Positions 6,844 to 15,174 of a DNA stretch of 36,572 nt are shown in pieces. Both the position numbers and the translations under genes were made by a program. How positions within the stretch are numbered: position 1 is the first letter of the stretch; each line of letters begins with the position of its first letter. The stretch lies in the NCBI RefSeq assembly GCF_001295795.1, contig NZ_LJHY01000009.1, positions 1 to 36,572 of the forward strand. The letters run 5' to 3'. This DNA comes from Novosphingobium sp. AAP83. Lineage in GTDB: Bacteria; Pseudomonadota; Alphaproteobacteria; Sphingomonadales; Sphingomonadaceae. The notes under the pieces were generated by a model. It made no database searches. It saw nothing but the letters and a program-made list of their open reading frames with translations, and was not told the origin of the DNA.

Positions 6844-8242
6844 TTCAGGCTCCAACCAAATGTGGGGCGGGCGTTTCGCAAGCGGCCCTTCGGCCATCAT
6901 GCGTGAGATTAACGCCTCGATTCCCTTTGACAAGGCGCTGTGGCGGCAAGATATCGCCGCGTCAAAGGCCCATGTGGACATGCTGGCTGTGCAAGGCATC
7001 GTTTCGCACGAAGATGCGGCGCAGATTGCCGAGGGGCTGGATAGCGTCGCGTCGGAGTATGAGTTGAACGGAGTCCCCGAAAACTGGGACCTTGAAGACA
7101 TTCACATGACCACCGAAAGCCGGTTGGCCGAATTGATCGGGCCGGTGGCGGGGCGGCTGCACACCGCGCGCAGCCGCAACGATCAGGTGGCGACCGATTT
7201 CCGCCTGTGGGTGCGCGATGCGATGGATCAAGCCGAATTGGGCCTGAAGCAATTGCAGATCGCGCTGGTGACACGTGCGGGCGAACATGCTGATTCGATC
7301 ATGCCGGGCTTTACCCACCTGCAAACCGCGCAGCCGGTGACGCTGGGGCATCACCTGATGGCCTATTACGAGATGGCGGGGCGTGACCGTTCGCGCTTTG
7401 CCGATGCGCGCGTGCGGATGAACCGCAGCCCCTTGGGCGCAGCGGCGCTGGCGGGCACGGGCTTTCCGATTGACCGCGAGCGAACGGCCAAGGCGCTGGG
7501 TTTTGATGGTCCGACCGACAACAGTCTTGATTCGGTATCAGACCGCGATTTCGCGCTGGATTACCTGATGGCCGCTGCGCAATGTTCGTTGCACCTTTCG
7601 CGGCTGGCCGAGGAGTTCATCATCTGGGCGAGCCAGCCGTTCGGCTTTGTGACGCTGCCCGATAGCCTTTCGACCGGCAGCTCGATCATGCCGCAAAAGA
7701 AGAACCCCGATGCGGCAGAACTGGTGCGCGGCCATTCGGGGCGGATCGTCGGTTGCCTGACCGCGCTGATGATTACGATGAAGGGCCTGCCGCTGGCGTA
7801 CTCAAAGGACATGCAGGATGATAAGCCGCCGGTGTTTGAAGCCGCCTCGCTGCTGGCGCTGTCGATCGCCGCGATGACGGGCATGGTGGCAGAGGCCAAG
7901 TTCCGCACCGAACGCATGCGCGCGGCGGCGGAACTGGGCTATGCCACGGCGACGGACCTTGCCGATTGGCTGGTGCGCCAGGCCAACATCCCGTTCCGCG
8001 AAGCGCACCACATTACCGGCAGCGCGGTGAAACTGGCGGAAAGCCGGGGCGTTGCGCTTGATCAATTGCCGCTTGAGGACTTGCAGGCCATCGACGCGCG
8101 GATCGATGATCGCGTTTATGCCGCGCTTTCGGTCGATGCCAGCGTCGCCTCGCGCGCGAGCCATGGCGGAACCGCGCCAAACGAGGTAAGGAAGCGAGTG
8201 GCCGAGGCGCGTGTGGCGCTGGGGCTGGAGGAATCGGCTTGA
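6833..8242 (+). CDS. argH: argininosuccinate lyase
   Basis: ArgH splits argininosuccinate into arginine and fumarate, the last step of arginine synthesis. The 469-residue protein begins [15 protein letters not shown] and carries the fumarase/aspartase superfamily signature [12 protein letters not shown] (282-293). TARSRNDQV near residue 104 and the TxLQTAQP-like segment are also typical. The open frame extends back to 6509, but the upstream part is antisense to the TlpA gene; the ATG at 6833 yields the normal N-terminus with a GGAA-containing ribosome site. It is followed, with overlap, by a small lipoprotein gene and then lysA. Confidence 0.96.
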   Translation: MSGNSGSNQMWGGRFASGPSAIMREINASIPFDKALWRQDIAASKAHVDMLAVQGIVSHEDAAQIAEGLDSVASEYELNGVPENWDLEDIHMTTESRLAELIGPVAGRLHTARSRNDQVATDFRLWVRDAMDQAELGLKQLQIALVTRAGEHADSIMPGFTHLQTAQPVTLGHHLMAYYEMAGRDRSRFADARVRMNRSPLGAAALAGTGFPIDRERTAKALGFDGPTDNSLDSVSDRDFALDYLMAAAQCSLHLSRLAEEFIIWASQPFGFVTLPDSLSTGSSIMPQKKNPDAAELVRGHSGRIVGCLTALMITMKGLPLAYSKDMQDDKPPVFEAASLLALSIAAMTGMVAEAKFRTERMRAAAELGYATATDLADWLVRQANIPFREAHHITGSAVKLAESRGVALDQLPLEDLQAIDARIDDRVYAALSVDASVASRASHGGTAPNEVRKRVAEARVALGLEESA

Positions 8243-8490
8243 ACGTCCGGCGCTCTTTATTGCTGACTGGCTTTGCCGCGCTCGCGCTGGCGGGATGCGG
8301 CAATCGTGCCGAGTTGAAGCTTGCACCCGATCAGACCTCGCCGCCGATCCCCTATGGCCGGGAGGTTCAGCCCGGGGCGGATGACTTGCTAAAACCTCCC
8401 GCGCAGGCAGCCCCTGCGCGCAATGTCGAGCCGCGCCGCCGCTCGCAGGATCGCGAAGACGATCCTTTCGACCTGCCACCCGAAAACTGA
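8239..8490 (+). CDS. small lipoprotein between argH and lysA (LptM/YifL-like)
   Basis: The TTG start at 8239 overlaps the argH stop (TTGA) and has a strong GGAGGA six bases upstream. The 83-residue product has a lipoprotein signal ending ALALAGC with C20 as the lipidated residue. A proline- and arginine-rich tail ends in DPFDLPPEN. Position before lysA, size and lipobox match the small LPAM/LptM-type lipoproteins; in E. coli LptM assists maturation of the LPS translocon LptD. Functional equivalence here is inference from synteny and form. Confidence 0.8.
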   Translation: MNVRRSLLLTGFAALALAGCGNRAELKLAPDQTSPPIPYGREVQPGADDLLKPPAQAAPARNVEPRRRSQDREDDPFDLPPEN

Positions 8491-8499
8491 GAATTTCCG

Positions 8500-9759
8500 A
8501 TGGACCATTTTGAATTGAACAACGGCGTGCTCCACGCTGAAGACGTGCCCTTGCCAGCAATTGCGGCTGAAGTGGGCACGCCCGTCTATGTCTATTCGCG
8601 CGCGACTTTGACGCGCCATGCCCGCGTGTTTCGCGATGCGCTGGGCATTTTGCCGTCAGTGAAGATCGCCTTTGCGGTGAAATCCAACCCTAACCTGTCG
8701 GTTCTCAAAGTGCTGGCGGCGGAAGGCTATGGCGCGGACGTTGTCTCGGGCGGCGAGATGGAGCGCGCGCTGGCGGCGGGTATGCTGCCCGATGGCATCG
8801 TGTTTTCCGGCGTGGGCAAGACCGAGGCCGAAATGCGGCGCGGGATTGAAGCGGGGATCGGCCAGTTCAACCTTGAGAGCGAGGAAGAAGGGCTGGAATT
8901 GGCCGCCATCGCGGTTTCGATGGGCAAGGTCGCCTCGGCGGCGCTGCGCGTCAATCCTGATGTCGATGCCGGGACGCATGGCAAGATTTCCACCGGCAAG
9001 GCGGAAAACAAGTTCGGCGTGCCGTTTGACCGTGCTGCCGCCATTTATGCGCGGCTGGCGCAGACGCCGGGGCTGAACATGCGCGGGTTGGCGCTGCACA
9101 TCGGCAGCCAGTTGTCCTCGCTTGATCCGTTGGAGGCCGCCTTCACCAAAGTGGGCGGGCTGCTGCAGAGCATCCGGGCGAGCGGCCATGCGGTGACGCA
9201 TATGGACTTGGGCGGCGGCGTGGGCGTGCCTTACAAGGCGGGCGAAGTGTTCCCGCAGCCTGCCGAATATGCCGCGATGATCGCCAAAGTGACCGCCGAT
9301 TGGGGCGTGACGCTGATGTTTGAACCCGGCCGCGTGATCACCGGCAATACCGGTGTGCTGGTGACGCAAGTGATCCGCGTGAAGGAAGGGGCGAGTTCGC
9401 CCTGGGTTGTGGTCGATGCCGCGATGAACGATCTGGCGCGCCCTGCGATGTACGATGCCTGGCACGATTTTGCAGCAGTGGAGCCGAAGGGCGAGACCTT
9501 CGTCGCCAACATCGTCGGCCCGATTTGCGAAAGCTCTGACACGTTTGCGATGGCGCGCACGATCGATACGGTCGAGCGCGGCGATCTGGCGGTGTTCCGC
9601 ACGGCGGGCGCTTATGGCGCGACGATGGCCAACACCTATAACTCGCGGCCCTTGGTGCCTGAAGTGATGGTGGATGGGGGCAAGTGGGCGGTGGTGGCAG
9701 ACCGGATCGATCCGGCCACGATCCTTGCGGCGGAACGCCTGCCAGACTTCCTCAAGTAA
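8500..9759 (+). CDS. lysA: diaminopimelate decarboxylase
   Basis: LysA is a PLP enzyme that decarboxylates meso-diaminopimelate to lysine. The 419-residue protein belongs to the alanine racemase-like barrel decarboxylases. The PLP lysine lies in FAVKSNPN (K61), the glycine-rich phosphate loop in LGGGVGVPY, and the active-site cysteine in GPICESSD (C343). The ATG at 8500 starts MDHFELNNGV and has only a weak ribosome site. It is nine bases after the small lipoprotein gene and one base before the CysG-like gene, so these form one transcription unit with argH. Confidence 0.96.
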   Translation: MDHFELNNGVLHAEDVPLPAIAAEVGTPVYVYSRATLTRHARVFRDALGILPSVKIAFAVKSNPNLSVLKVLAAEGYGADVVSGGEMERALAAGMLPDGIVFSGVGKTEAEMRRGIEAGIGQFNLESEEEGLELAAIAVSMGKVASAALRVNPDVDAGTHGKISTGKAENKFGVPFDRAAAIYARLAQTPGLNMRGLALHIGSQLSSLDPLEAAFTKVGGLLQSIRASGHAVTHMDLGGGVGVPYKAGEVFPQPAEYAAMIAKVTADWGVTLMFEPGRVITGNTGVLVTQVIRVKEGASSPWVVVDAAMNDLARPAMYDAWHDFAAVEPKGETFVANIVGPICESSDTFAMARTIDTVERGDLAVFRTAGAYGATMANTYNSRPLVPEVMVDGGKWAVVADRIDPATILAAERLPDFLK

Positions 9760-9760
9760 A

Positions 9761-10534
9761 ATGCAGTCGCTCCCCCTCTTTCACCGCATTGCGGGACAGC
9801 CGGTCATTCTGCTGGGCGAGGGGGATGCGGCAGAGGCCAAGCAGCGCCTTATCGAGCGCGCGGGCGGCAAGATCGTGCGCGACATGGCCGAGGGCATCGA
9901 CGCGGGCGCGCGGCTGGCCTTCATCGCGCATGACAACCCCGATATGGCGCAAGGCGATGCGATCCGGCTGCGCTGTGCGGGGCTGCTGGTCAACGTGGTT
10001 GACCGGCCCGAACTGTGCGATTTCACCACGCCCTCGATCCTTGACCGCGACCCTGTGCTGATCGCGGTGGGCACGGGCGGGGCATCGGCGGGCTTGGCGA
10101 AGATTTTGCGGCTGCGGCTGGAGCGATTGTTACCGCAAGGGCTGGGCGCCTTGGCCCGCGCGCTGGAAGAGGCGCGCGAGGGGATGCGGGCGCGGTGGTC
10201 TTCGGTGGCGGATCGCAGGCGCGCGCTGGATGCGGCGTTGGACGAGGGTGGAGAACTCGACCTGTTCTGCGCAGGCAGCGACGCACGGGTTGGCGCTTGG
10301 CTGGCATCAGGCGCGGAGGGGCAATCAGGCCGGTTCGAGATTGTGCTGACGTCGAACGATCCCGAAGACCTGACCTTGCGCACTGCGAGGCTACTGGGGC
10401 AGGCGGATGTGGTGGTGCATGATGCTGGCGTTGCGCCGGAGATATTGTCGCGCGCGCGGGCCGATGCGGTGCGCGTGCTGGCGGGGGGTGAGGTGCCTGA
10501 GGGCGGGATTGTGGTGGTTCTCAAGCTCGCCTGA
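9761..10534 (+). CDS. CysG-N-like precorrin-2 dehydrogenase/ferrochelatase with a residual methyltransferase segment
   Basis: The 257-residue protein starts MQSLPLFHRI one base after the lysA stop. Residues 1-160 match the N-terminal (Met8p-like) module of siroheme synthase: an NAD-binding GEGDAAEAK loop (19-27), DFTTPSILDRDP (87-98), AVGTGGASAGLAK (102-114) and the RLERLLP helix. This module normally oxidises precorrin-2 and inserts iron to make siroheme. Residues about 193-240 (SNDPEDLTLRTARLLGQADV onward) resemble the start of a uroporphyrinogen-III methyltransferase (GxGDPxLLTxxAxxxL), but its GxGxG entry is altered and the remaining 200 residues are missing. It therefore looks like a shortened CysG fusion. 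Siroheme production is probable; methyltransferase activity is unlikely. Confidence 0.75.
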   Translation: MQSLPLFHRIAGQPVILLGEGDAAEAKQRLIERAGGKIVRDMAEGIDAGARLAFIAHDNPDMAQGDAIRLRCAGLLVNVVDRPELCDFTTPSILDRDPVLIAVGTGGASAGLAKILRLRLERLLPQGLGALARALEEAREGMRARWSSVADRRRALDAALDEGGELDLFCAGSDARVGAWLASGAEGQSGRFEIVLTSNDPEDLTLRTARLLGQADVVVHDAGVAPEILSRARADAVRVLAGGEVPEGGIVVVLKLA

Positions 10535-10539
10535 TCGCG

Positions 10540-10570
10540 CTGACCTACGCTCGACACGAACGGAGGTCAG
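10540..10570. terminator. inverted repeat between convergent genes
   Basis: CTGACCT (10540-10546) and AGGTCAG (10564-10570) pair around a 17-base loop. It occupies the 39-bp space between the CysG-like stop and the SDR stop. It could act in both directions, but no T-run is present. Confidence 0.35.
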
Positions 10571-10573
10571 GGA

Positions 10574-11482
10574 TTACCCCTTCATCGCCGCTTGCAATTG
10601 GCCGATGATCACTTGGCTCTGCTCTGGTCCTGAGCGGGGCACGAAGTCGCCGGTGCGGTCGCGGATCTTGTCCCAATTCGCCGCGAAGCCTTCGACGGTT
10701 TGTTCTGCGGGGGGCAACAACACGCCCTTGTTCATCGTGACCCATGCAGAGTGGTAGGCGCCTGCGCCTGCGCCGACGATGGCGTTGGTGGGGGCGTCTT
10801 CCGAGACGAGGAACAGGGCGGCGGGGACGACGCTCTCGGGGTTGAATAGCTTGAAGGCTTCTTCGGGGAAGATGTCCTCCGTCATGCGCGTGGCGGCGAC
10901 GGGGGCGAGCGAGTTGACCCTGATGTTGTTCTTTGCGCCTTCAAGGTAGAGCGTTTTGGTGAGGCCTGCGACGCCGAGCTTGGCCGCGCCATAATTGGCC
11001 TGGCCGAAGTTGCCGAACAGGCCCGAGGAGGACGCGGTCATCAGGATGCGGCCATAGTTCTGCTCGCGCATCGTATCCCAGCAGGCCTTGGTGGCGAAGG
11101 CCGAGCCGATCAGGTGGACTTTCACGACCATTTCAAAATCGGCCGGGTCCATCTTGGTGAAGCTTTTGTCGCGCAGGATGCCCGCGTTGTTGATCAGCAC
11201 GTGGACGCCGCCCCAGCGCTCTTTGGCGCGGGCGACCATTTCGGCCATCTGGTCAAATTCGGTGACCGAACCGCCATTGGACATGGCCTCGCCGCCCAAG
11301 GCTTCGATTTCTTCGACCACTTTGAGCGCGGCATCGGAATGGCCGCTGCCATCGCGCGCGCCGCCCAGATCGTTGACCACGACCTTTGCCCCGCGCCGTG
11401 CCAGTTCAAGCGCATAGGCGCGGCCAATTCCGCCGCCAGCGCCGGTGACAATGGCCACGCGGCCTTCGAAGGAAATGCTCAT
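10574..11482 (-). CDS. short-chain dehydrogenase of the 3-hydroxyacyl-CoA dehydrogenase (HSD17B4) type
   Basis: This is an NAD(P)-dependent oxidoreductase of the SDR superfamily, 302 residues. The cofactor motif TGAGGGIG is at 13-20, NNAG at 98-101, and the catalytic Ser/Tyr/Lys are near S151-S152, Y164 and K168. The VNDLGGARDGSG stretch (36-47) is characteristic of the dehydrogenase domain of peroxisomal multifunctional enzyme type 2 and its bacterial relatives, which act on 3-hydroxyacyl-CoA in fatty-acid or steroid side-chain oxidation. The substrate here is not determinable. The ATG at 11482 has GGGGAG upstream. It lies about 100 bases after ilvE on the same strand. Confidence 0.85.
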   Translation of the reverse strand: MSISFEGRVAIVTGAGGGIGRAYALELARRGAKVVVNDLGGARDGSGHSDAALKVVEEIEALGGEAMSNGGSVTEFDQMAEMVARAKERWGGVHVLINNAGILRDKSFTKMDPADFEMVVKVHLIGSAFATKACWDTMREQNYGRILMTASSSGLFGNFGQANYGAAKLGVAGLTKTLYLEGAKNNIRVNSLAPVAATRMTEDIFPEEAFKLFNPESVVPAALFLVSEDAPTNAIVGAGAGAYHSAWVTMNKGVLLPPAEQTVEGFAANWDKIRDRTGDFVPRSGPEQSQVIIGQLQAAMKG

Positions 11483-11583
11483 GCCACACAACTCCCCAGG
11501 GCGGGCTGACGGATCGATTAAGATGGCCGGTCGCTTAAGGTGGATTGTGCGATGCCATGCGCCGCAGCGCAAGGCAACTCCGC

Positions 11584-12684
11584 TTAAGCGATGCGCTTTA
11601 CCCAGCCGTGGGTATCGGCAATTTCGCCGCGCTGGATTCCGACTAGCTTCTGGCGCAGCTTCTGCGTCAACTGGCCGGGGCCGCCCGATCCGATGGAAAA
11701 TTCGCCGGTCTGGCTGGCGACTTTTCCGACGGGGGTGACGACCGCTGCGGTGCCGCAGGCGAAGGTTTCAAGCAGCTTCCCCGAGGCGGCATCGGCCTGC
11801 CACTGGTCAAGGCTGTAGCGGCCTTCGCGCACTGTCAGGCCTTCTTCGCGGGCCAATTGCAGCAGGCTCGAGCGGGTGATGCCGGGCAGGATCGTGCCGG
11901 TGAGTTCGGGGGTGAGGATCGAGCCATCATCGAACACGAAGAACAGGTTCATGCCGCCGAGTTCTTCAACCCACTTGTGCTCAGCCGCATCGAGGAACAG
12001 GACCTGATCGTGGCCGCGCGCAAAGGCTTCGGCGGTGGGGACAAGGCTGGCGGCATAATTGCCGCCGCACTTGGCCGCGCCGGTGCCGCCCGGAGCCGCG
12101 CGGGTATAATCGCTGACCCAGATCGAAACGGCAGGTGCGCCTGATTTGAAATAGTTTCCGGCGGGACTGGCAATGACGAGGAACTTGTATTGCTTGGCCG
12201 GACGCACGCCGAGGAAGGCTTCGCTGGCGAACATGAAAGGGCGCAGATACATCGATCCGCCCTCGACGCTGGGGAACCAGTCCTTGTCGGCGAGGACTTG
12301 CTGGCACACCGCTTCGATGAACAGGCTCTCGGGTAGTTCAGGCATGGCGAGGCGGCGGGCCGAGGCGTTGAAGCGTTCGGCATTGGCTTCGGGCCGGAAC
12401 AGGGCGATGCCGCCGTCTGCGTCACGATAGGCTTTGAGGCCTTCGAAGATTTCCTGCGCATAGTGCAGGACGGCAGCGGCAGGATCGAGCGGGATCGGGC
12501 CATAAGGGACGACGCGGGCATCGTGCCAGCCTGTTCCTTCGGTATAATCGATCTCGACCATATGATCGGTGAAGGCACGACCGAAGCCCGGATCGGCCAG
12601 CACGGCATTCCGCACATCAACAGCCGTGGGGGCCGGATGGGGTGTGTGGGCGAATGTCAGGCTGGAATCGGCGGTCGTCGCCAT
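11584..12684 (-). CDS. ilvE: branched-chain amino-acid aminotransferase
   Basis: IlvE transfers amino groups between glutamate and the 2-oxo acids of valine, leucine and isoleucine using PLP. The 366-residue protein is a fold-type IV aminotransferase of the long (BCAT type II-like) form. Visible features are [13 protein letters not shown] (75-87), the PLP lysine in [13 protein letters not shown] (K205), ELGGMNLFF and the [14 protein letters not shown] phosphate-binding segment. The ATG at 12684 uses AAGGA ten bases upstream; a TTG at 12705 would include that site in the coding sequence. Upstream on the same strand lie a terminator-like hairpin and a tiny ORF. The leader ORF has no Leu or Ile and only one Val, so classical attenuation is not supported. 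Confidence 0.95.
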   Translation of the reverse strand: MATTADSSLTFAHTPHPAPTAVDVRNAVLADPGFGRAFTDHMVEIDYTEGTGWHDARVVPYGPIPLDPAAAVLHYAQEIFEGLKAYRDADGGIALFRPEANAERFNASARRLAMPELPESLFIEAVCQQVLADKDWFPSVEGGSMYLRPFMFASEAFLGVRPAKQYKFLVIASPAGNYFKSGAPAVSIWVSDYTRAAPGGTGAAKCGGNYAASLVPTAEAFARGHDQVLFLDAAEHKWVEELGGMNLFFVFDDGSILTPELTGTILPGITRSSLLQLAREEGLTVREGRYSLDQWQADAASGKLLETFACGTAAVVTPVGKVASQTGEFSIGSGGPGQLTQKLRQKLVGIQRGEIADTHGWVKRIA

Positions 12685-12766
12685 GGGAAATCGGTCCTTG
12701 CGCAAAAGTTAAGAAAGCGCGGTTGAACGATTGTTGCGCAGATGGCAAGCGTTATGTAATAAATGT

Positions 12767-12800
12767 GAAGGGCCGCACCGGTCGATCCGGGCGGCCCTTC
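12767..12800 (-). terminator. terminator-like hairpin after the 18-codon ORF
   Basis: GAAGGGCCGC (12767-12776) and GCGGCCCTTC (12791-12800) pair perfectly over 10 bp, and an inner CCGG-TCGAT-CCGG (12778-12790) extends the stem. On the minus strand it is followed by ACATTTATTAC, a modest T-rich tail. This would end a short transcript covering the small ORF before ilvE. On the plus strand no T-rich tail follows. Confidence 0.6.
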
Positions 12801-12838
12801 GCATGGTCAGCGGCCGGAAGTGCCGCCCACGAAGCCTC

Positions 12839-12864
12839 TATCGCTTAATCGAAACTCAGCGATA
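12839..12864 (-). other. inverted repeat across the stop codon of the small ORF
   Basis: TATCGC (12839-12844) and GCGATA (12859-12864) can pair. On the minus strand one arm covers the last two codons of the small ORF and the loop contains its TGA. A hairpin here could be opened by a terminating ribosome. The stem is only six base pairs, so it may be chance. Confidence 0.35.
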
Positions 12865-12912
12865 ATGCTTCGCGCGGGACTGTACCGACCTCTGTGCTGA
12901 ACCATGAGACAT
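12856..12912 (-). CDS. candidate 18-aa ORF with a full-length Shine-Dalgarno
   Basis: The ORF reads MSHGSAQRSVQSRAKHYR, a basic Ser/Gln/Arg-rich peptide with no hydrophobic stretch. Directly before its ATG is GAAAGGAGGTGATCC (12928-12914), complementary over 15 bases to the usual 3' end of bacterial 16S rRNA, with GGAGG seven bases from the start codon. Ordinary genes in this window have four to six matching bases. It is followed by a small hairpin over the stop codon and a terminator-like hairpin, so it may be a short independent transcript or a leader for ilvE. I do not recognise the peptide family. Confidence 0.6.
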   Translation of the reverse strand: MSHGSAQRSVQSRAKHYR

Positions 12913-13092
12913 CGGATCACCTCCTTTCGCGCTGTTGAGCCATAATGCGCCACCCTTCCGGATGACTGGACCCCGGTTCAAACCCCGTTGGCCTTGCACC
13001 CAATGTGATTCATTCGGAGCCGAACAACAAGACTTGAATTCATTTTTTTTGGCGTCAGTATCCCGCCTTCGCAACTGCACAGGCGAACCGCC

Positions 13093-13653
13093 CTAACGGC
13101 TGCGGCAATCCTCGATCACCCGGCCGATTTCCGCCCACGCGGGCAGATAGAGCGTGGACAAGCCGTTCACCTCGACCGCAAACCGGCCCCTGCTGAATGC
13201 GATGGCATCGAGCAACGAGTCTGTGGTGCGGACGGTGGCGATCAATTGCGGCTGCTCTTGTGGCGCGGGCTCTGCCGACAGGGCGCGAATCTGGCTTGAG
13301 GTGACAATCGACATTGGCAGGGAAACCGCCGATGCGCCGCTGCGGATCAGCGATACGGTGCCGCTTGCGCGGTTGCAGGCGAGCATGAAGACCGTGCCGA
13401 ATTGCGCGACGCTGCCTTGCTCACGCTGCGCATAGCGCCAGTCTCCCGGCGTTTGCGGGGCATCGCGCCATTCTTTGAAAGCGGCTGGCGGCGGCGATGG
13501 CGACGGCGGCGGCGGCGCAAGGGGCGCTGCGGGCCGTGGCACGGGCGGCGGCGGGGGCGGCGGTGCCACTGGCGGGGCCGAACAGGCGGCAACCAGCAGA
13601 CACGCTGCACAGGAAAAAGCCTTGGTGATCGCAGATGCGCAATTGATTTTCAT
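13093..13653 (-). CDS. proline-rich predicted lipoprotein of unknown function
   Basis: The 186-residue product begins MKINCASAITKAFSCAACLL and has a lipobox ending VAAC with C24 lipidated. A proline-rich linker (about 26-60) contains a run of seven prolines. A soluble domain (about 62-186) begins with TPGDWRYAQ and ends with AFSRGRFAVEV and VIEDCR. The domain pattern looks like sphingomonad hypothetical proteins, but I cannot name a function. Two cysteines (in LACN and EDCR) could form a disulfide. The start has no strong ribosome site. It lies only 25 bp from the divergent tlyA start. Confidence 0.7.
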   Translation of the reverse strand: MKINCASAITKAFSCAACLLVAACSAPPVAPPPPPPPVPRPAAPLAPPPPSPSPPPAAFKEWRDAPQTPGDWRYAQREQGSVAQFGTVFMLACNRASGTVSLIRSGASAVSLPMSIVTSSQIRALSAEPAPQEQPQLIATVRTTDSLLDAIAFSRGRFAVEVNGLSTLYLPAWAEIGRVIEDCRSR

Positions 13654-13678
13654 GGGACAACTATGGAAGGAACATCGC

Positions 13679-14434
13679 GTGACCTCAACCCATAGCCCCA
13701 AATCGAAACTGCGCGTTGACCAATTGCTGGTCGAGCGCGGCCTTGCCGAAAGCCGCGCCCGCGCGCAGGCGCTGATCCTGGCGGGGCTGGTGTTCTCTGG
13801 CGAAACCAAGATTGCCAAGGCGGGGCAGCCCCTTCCGCGTGAGGCGGCGCTGGAGGTGCGCGGACGCGATCACCCGTGGGTTTCGCGCGGGGGGATCAAG
13901 CTGGCGCACGCGATTGACGTGTTCGCGCTGGACCCGGCGGGCGTGGTTGCGATGGATATTGGCAGTTCCACCGGAGGATTTACCGACGTCTTGCTCCAAA
14001 ATGGGGCAGTTCATGTCTATGCGGTTGATTCGGGCACAAACCAGTTGGCGTGGAAATTGCGGCAGGATGATCGCGTCACGGTTTATGAACAGACCAGCGC
14101 CCGCGTGCTGACCGCGCAGCACATCGACCGCCCTGCAACGTGGGTGGTGTGCGATGCCAGCTTTATTGCTTTGCGCAAGGTTCTGGAGGTGCCGCTGGCG
14201 CTCGCAACCCGCCCAACGCGGCTGGTTGCGCTGATCAAACCGCAGTTTGAGGTAGGCCGGGGCGAAGTGGGCAAAGGTGGCGTGGTGCGCGATCCGGTCT
14301 TGCATGAACGTGTGTGCGATGGCGTCCGCGACTGGCTGGAGAGTGAAGGCTGGACGGTGCAAGGCGTGGTGCCAAGCCCGATCACAGGCCCTGAAGGCAA
14401 CGTCGAATTCCTTATATCTGCGACGAGAAGTTGA
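13679..14434 (+). CDS. tlyA: TlyA-family rRNA 2'-O-methyltransferase
   Basis: TlyA-type enzymes methylate 2'-OH groups of rRNA (16S C1409 and/or 23S C1920 in characterised cases); some relatives are annotated as hemolysins. The 251-residue product has an N-terminal S4 RNA-binding domain (about 10-65, LRVDQLLVERGLAESRARAQ) and an FtsJ-like methyltransferase domain with the SAM motif MDIGSSTGGFTD (92-103) and K74 in the GGIKL segment. The GTG at 13679 with AAGGA upstream is preferred over an in-frame ATG at 13652 that lacks a ribosome site. In other alphaproteobacteria tlyA follows dxs; here it is divergent from a lipoprotein gene. Confidence 0.9.
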   Translation: MTSTHSPKSKLRVDQLLVERGLAESRARAQALILAGLVFSGETKIAKAGQPLPREAALEVRGRDHPWVSRGGIKLAHAIDVFALDPAGVVAMDIGSSTGGFTDVLLQNGAVHVYAVDSGTNQLAWKLRQDDRVTVYEQTSARVLTAQHIDRPATWVVCDASFIALRKVLEVPLALATRPTRLVALIKPQFEVGRGEVGKGGVVRDPVLHERVCDGVRDWLESEGWTVQGVVPSPITGPEGNVEFLISATRS

Positions 14435-14555
14435 TTTTTTCGCAGGTCTTGCCTGAAAATAAGATTGCTTATCGTTTCAGTGCACATTGCGCAGGGCCTT
14501 TTCCCCCGTCAATATCGAACGCGAATCGCGCTGGGGCGCTTAGCGTACGGGTGAC

Positions 14556-15110
14556 ATGAACTACCTTGCTTCTTCCGGCCAACTGCGGGCCAGCCTTTTG
14601 CGCTGGTCTTTGTTTACTGTGCCGCTCTTGTTTGTGCTTGGGTTCTTTTCGACACGGGTGGCCGGTGGCGGGCCGGGCGATCCGTGGTTCGATAATCTGG
14701 TCAAGCCGGTGTTCTATCCGCCAGCGATGGCCTTCCCGATTGTCTGGGGCGTCCTTTATGTTTTGATGGGCGTTTCGCTGGCGATGATTTTGTCGGCGCG
14801 TGGCGCTATGGGCAGGGGGCTGGCGGTTGTCGCCTTCGTGATCCAGATCGCGCTGAACTTCTCATGGTCGCCGGTGTTCTTCGGGATGCACCTGATTTCC
14901 GCCGCGTTCTGGGTTGCCGTGGCGATGGGTGTGGCCACGCTGATAACGACGGTGCTGTTCTGGCGCATCCGCCCTGTCGCAGGAATGCTGCTTTTGCCTT
15001 ATCTGGCGTGGATATGTGTCGCCTGCGCTCTCAGTTCCGAGATCGGGCGTCTCAATCCTGAAGCCGATGGTGCATTTGGTTCATCAAGCACCGTGCGCGT
15101 AGAGATTTGA
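14556..15110 (+). CDS. tspO: TspO/MBR family membrane protein
   Basis: TspO proteins are five-helix membrane proteins that bind tetrapyrroles; in Rhodobacter TspO tunes photosynthesis-gene expression. The 184-residue product has five hydrophobic segments and the family motifs KPVFYPPAMAFPIVWGVLY, LNFSWSPVFF and LPYLAWICVA. The tail of about 25 residues after the last helix is polar. The ATG at 14556 has only GGTGA close upstream. It stands between tlyA and the ubiK-like gene; no tetrapyrrole genes adjoin it. The role here is not shown. Confidence 0.92.
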   Translation: MNYLASSGQLRASLLRWSLFTVPLLFVLGFFSTRVAGGGPGDPWFDNLVKPVFYPPAMAFPIVWGVLYVLMGVSLAMILSARGAMGRGLAVVAFVIQIALNFSWSPVFFGMHLISAAFWVAVAMGVATLITTVLFWRIRPVAGMLLLPYLAWICVACALSSEIGRLNPEADGAFGSSSTVRVEI

Positions 15111-15174
15111 CCCTTGCGGGCGGGCGATCGGCTGCCCACATAGCGGTTTAGTCAACTCCACGCAGGAACGTGCC

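Larger units (their letters stand above)
12706..13092. other. 387-bp interval upstream of ilvE
   Basis: This interval holds, in minus-strand order, an AT-rich part with a run of eight T on the plus strand (near 13043-13050), a GGGGTTTGAACCGGGG segment (near 12970-12990), a very strong Shine-Dalgarno, an 18-codon ORF, a TATCGC/GCGATA inverted repeat and a terminator-like hairpin. I see no larger gene. A 74-codon frame covers the small ORF, but its upstream start has no ribosome site. Confidence 0.6.

Noticed and set aside
12767..12912. Classical branched-chain attenuator for ilvE
   Set aside because: The leader peptide has one Val and no Leu or Ile, and no alternative antiterminator pairing was found by eye.
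12914..12928. Fragment of a 16S rRNA gene (GGATCACCTCCTTTC on the plus strand)
   Set aside because: Only these 15 bases match the 16S 3' end; the adjacent sequence does not look like the upstream helix, and the reverse strand places it exactly as a ribosome site.
12960..12995. tRNA-like T-arm (GGTTCAAACCCC)
   Set aside because: No acceptor stem, anticodon arm or correctly spaced partner arms could be found around it.
12856..13080. 74-residue gene containing the 18-codon ORF
   Set aside because: Its upstream start has no ribosome site, while the internal ATG at 12912 has an exceptionally strong one.
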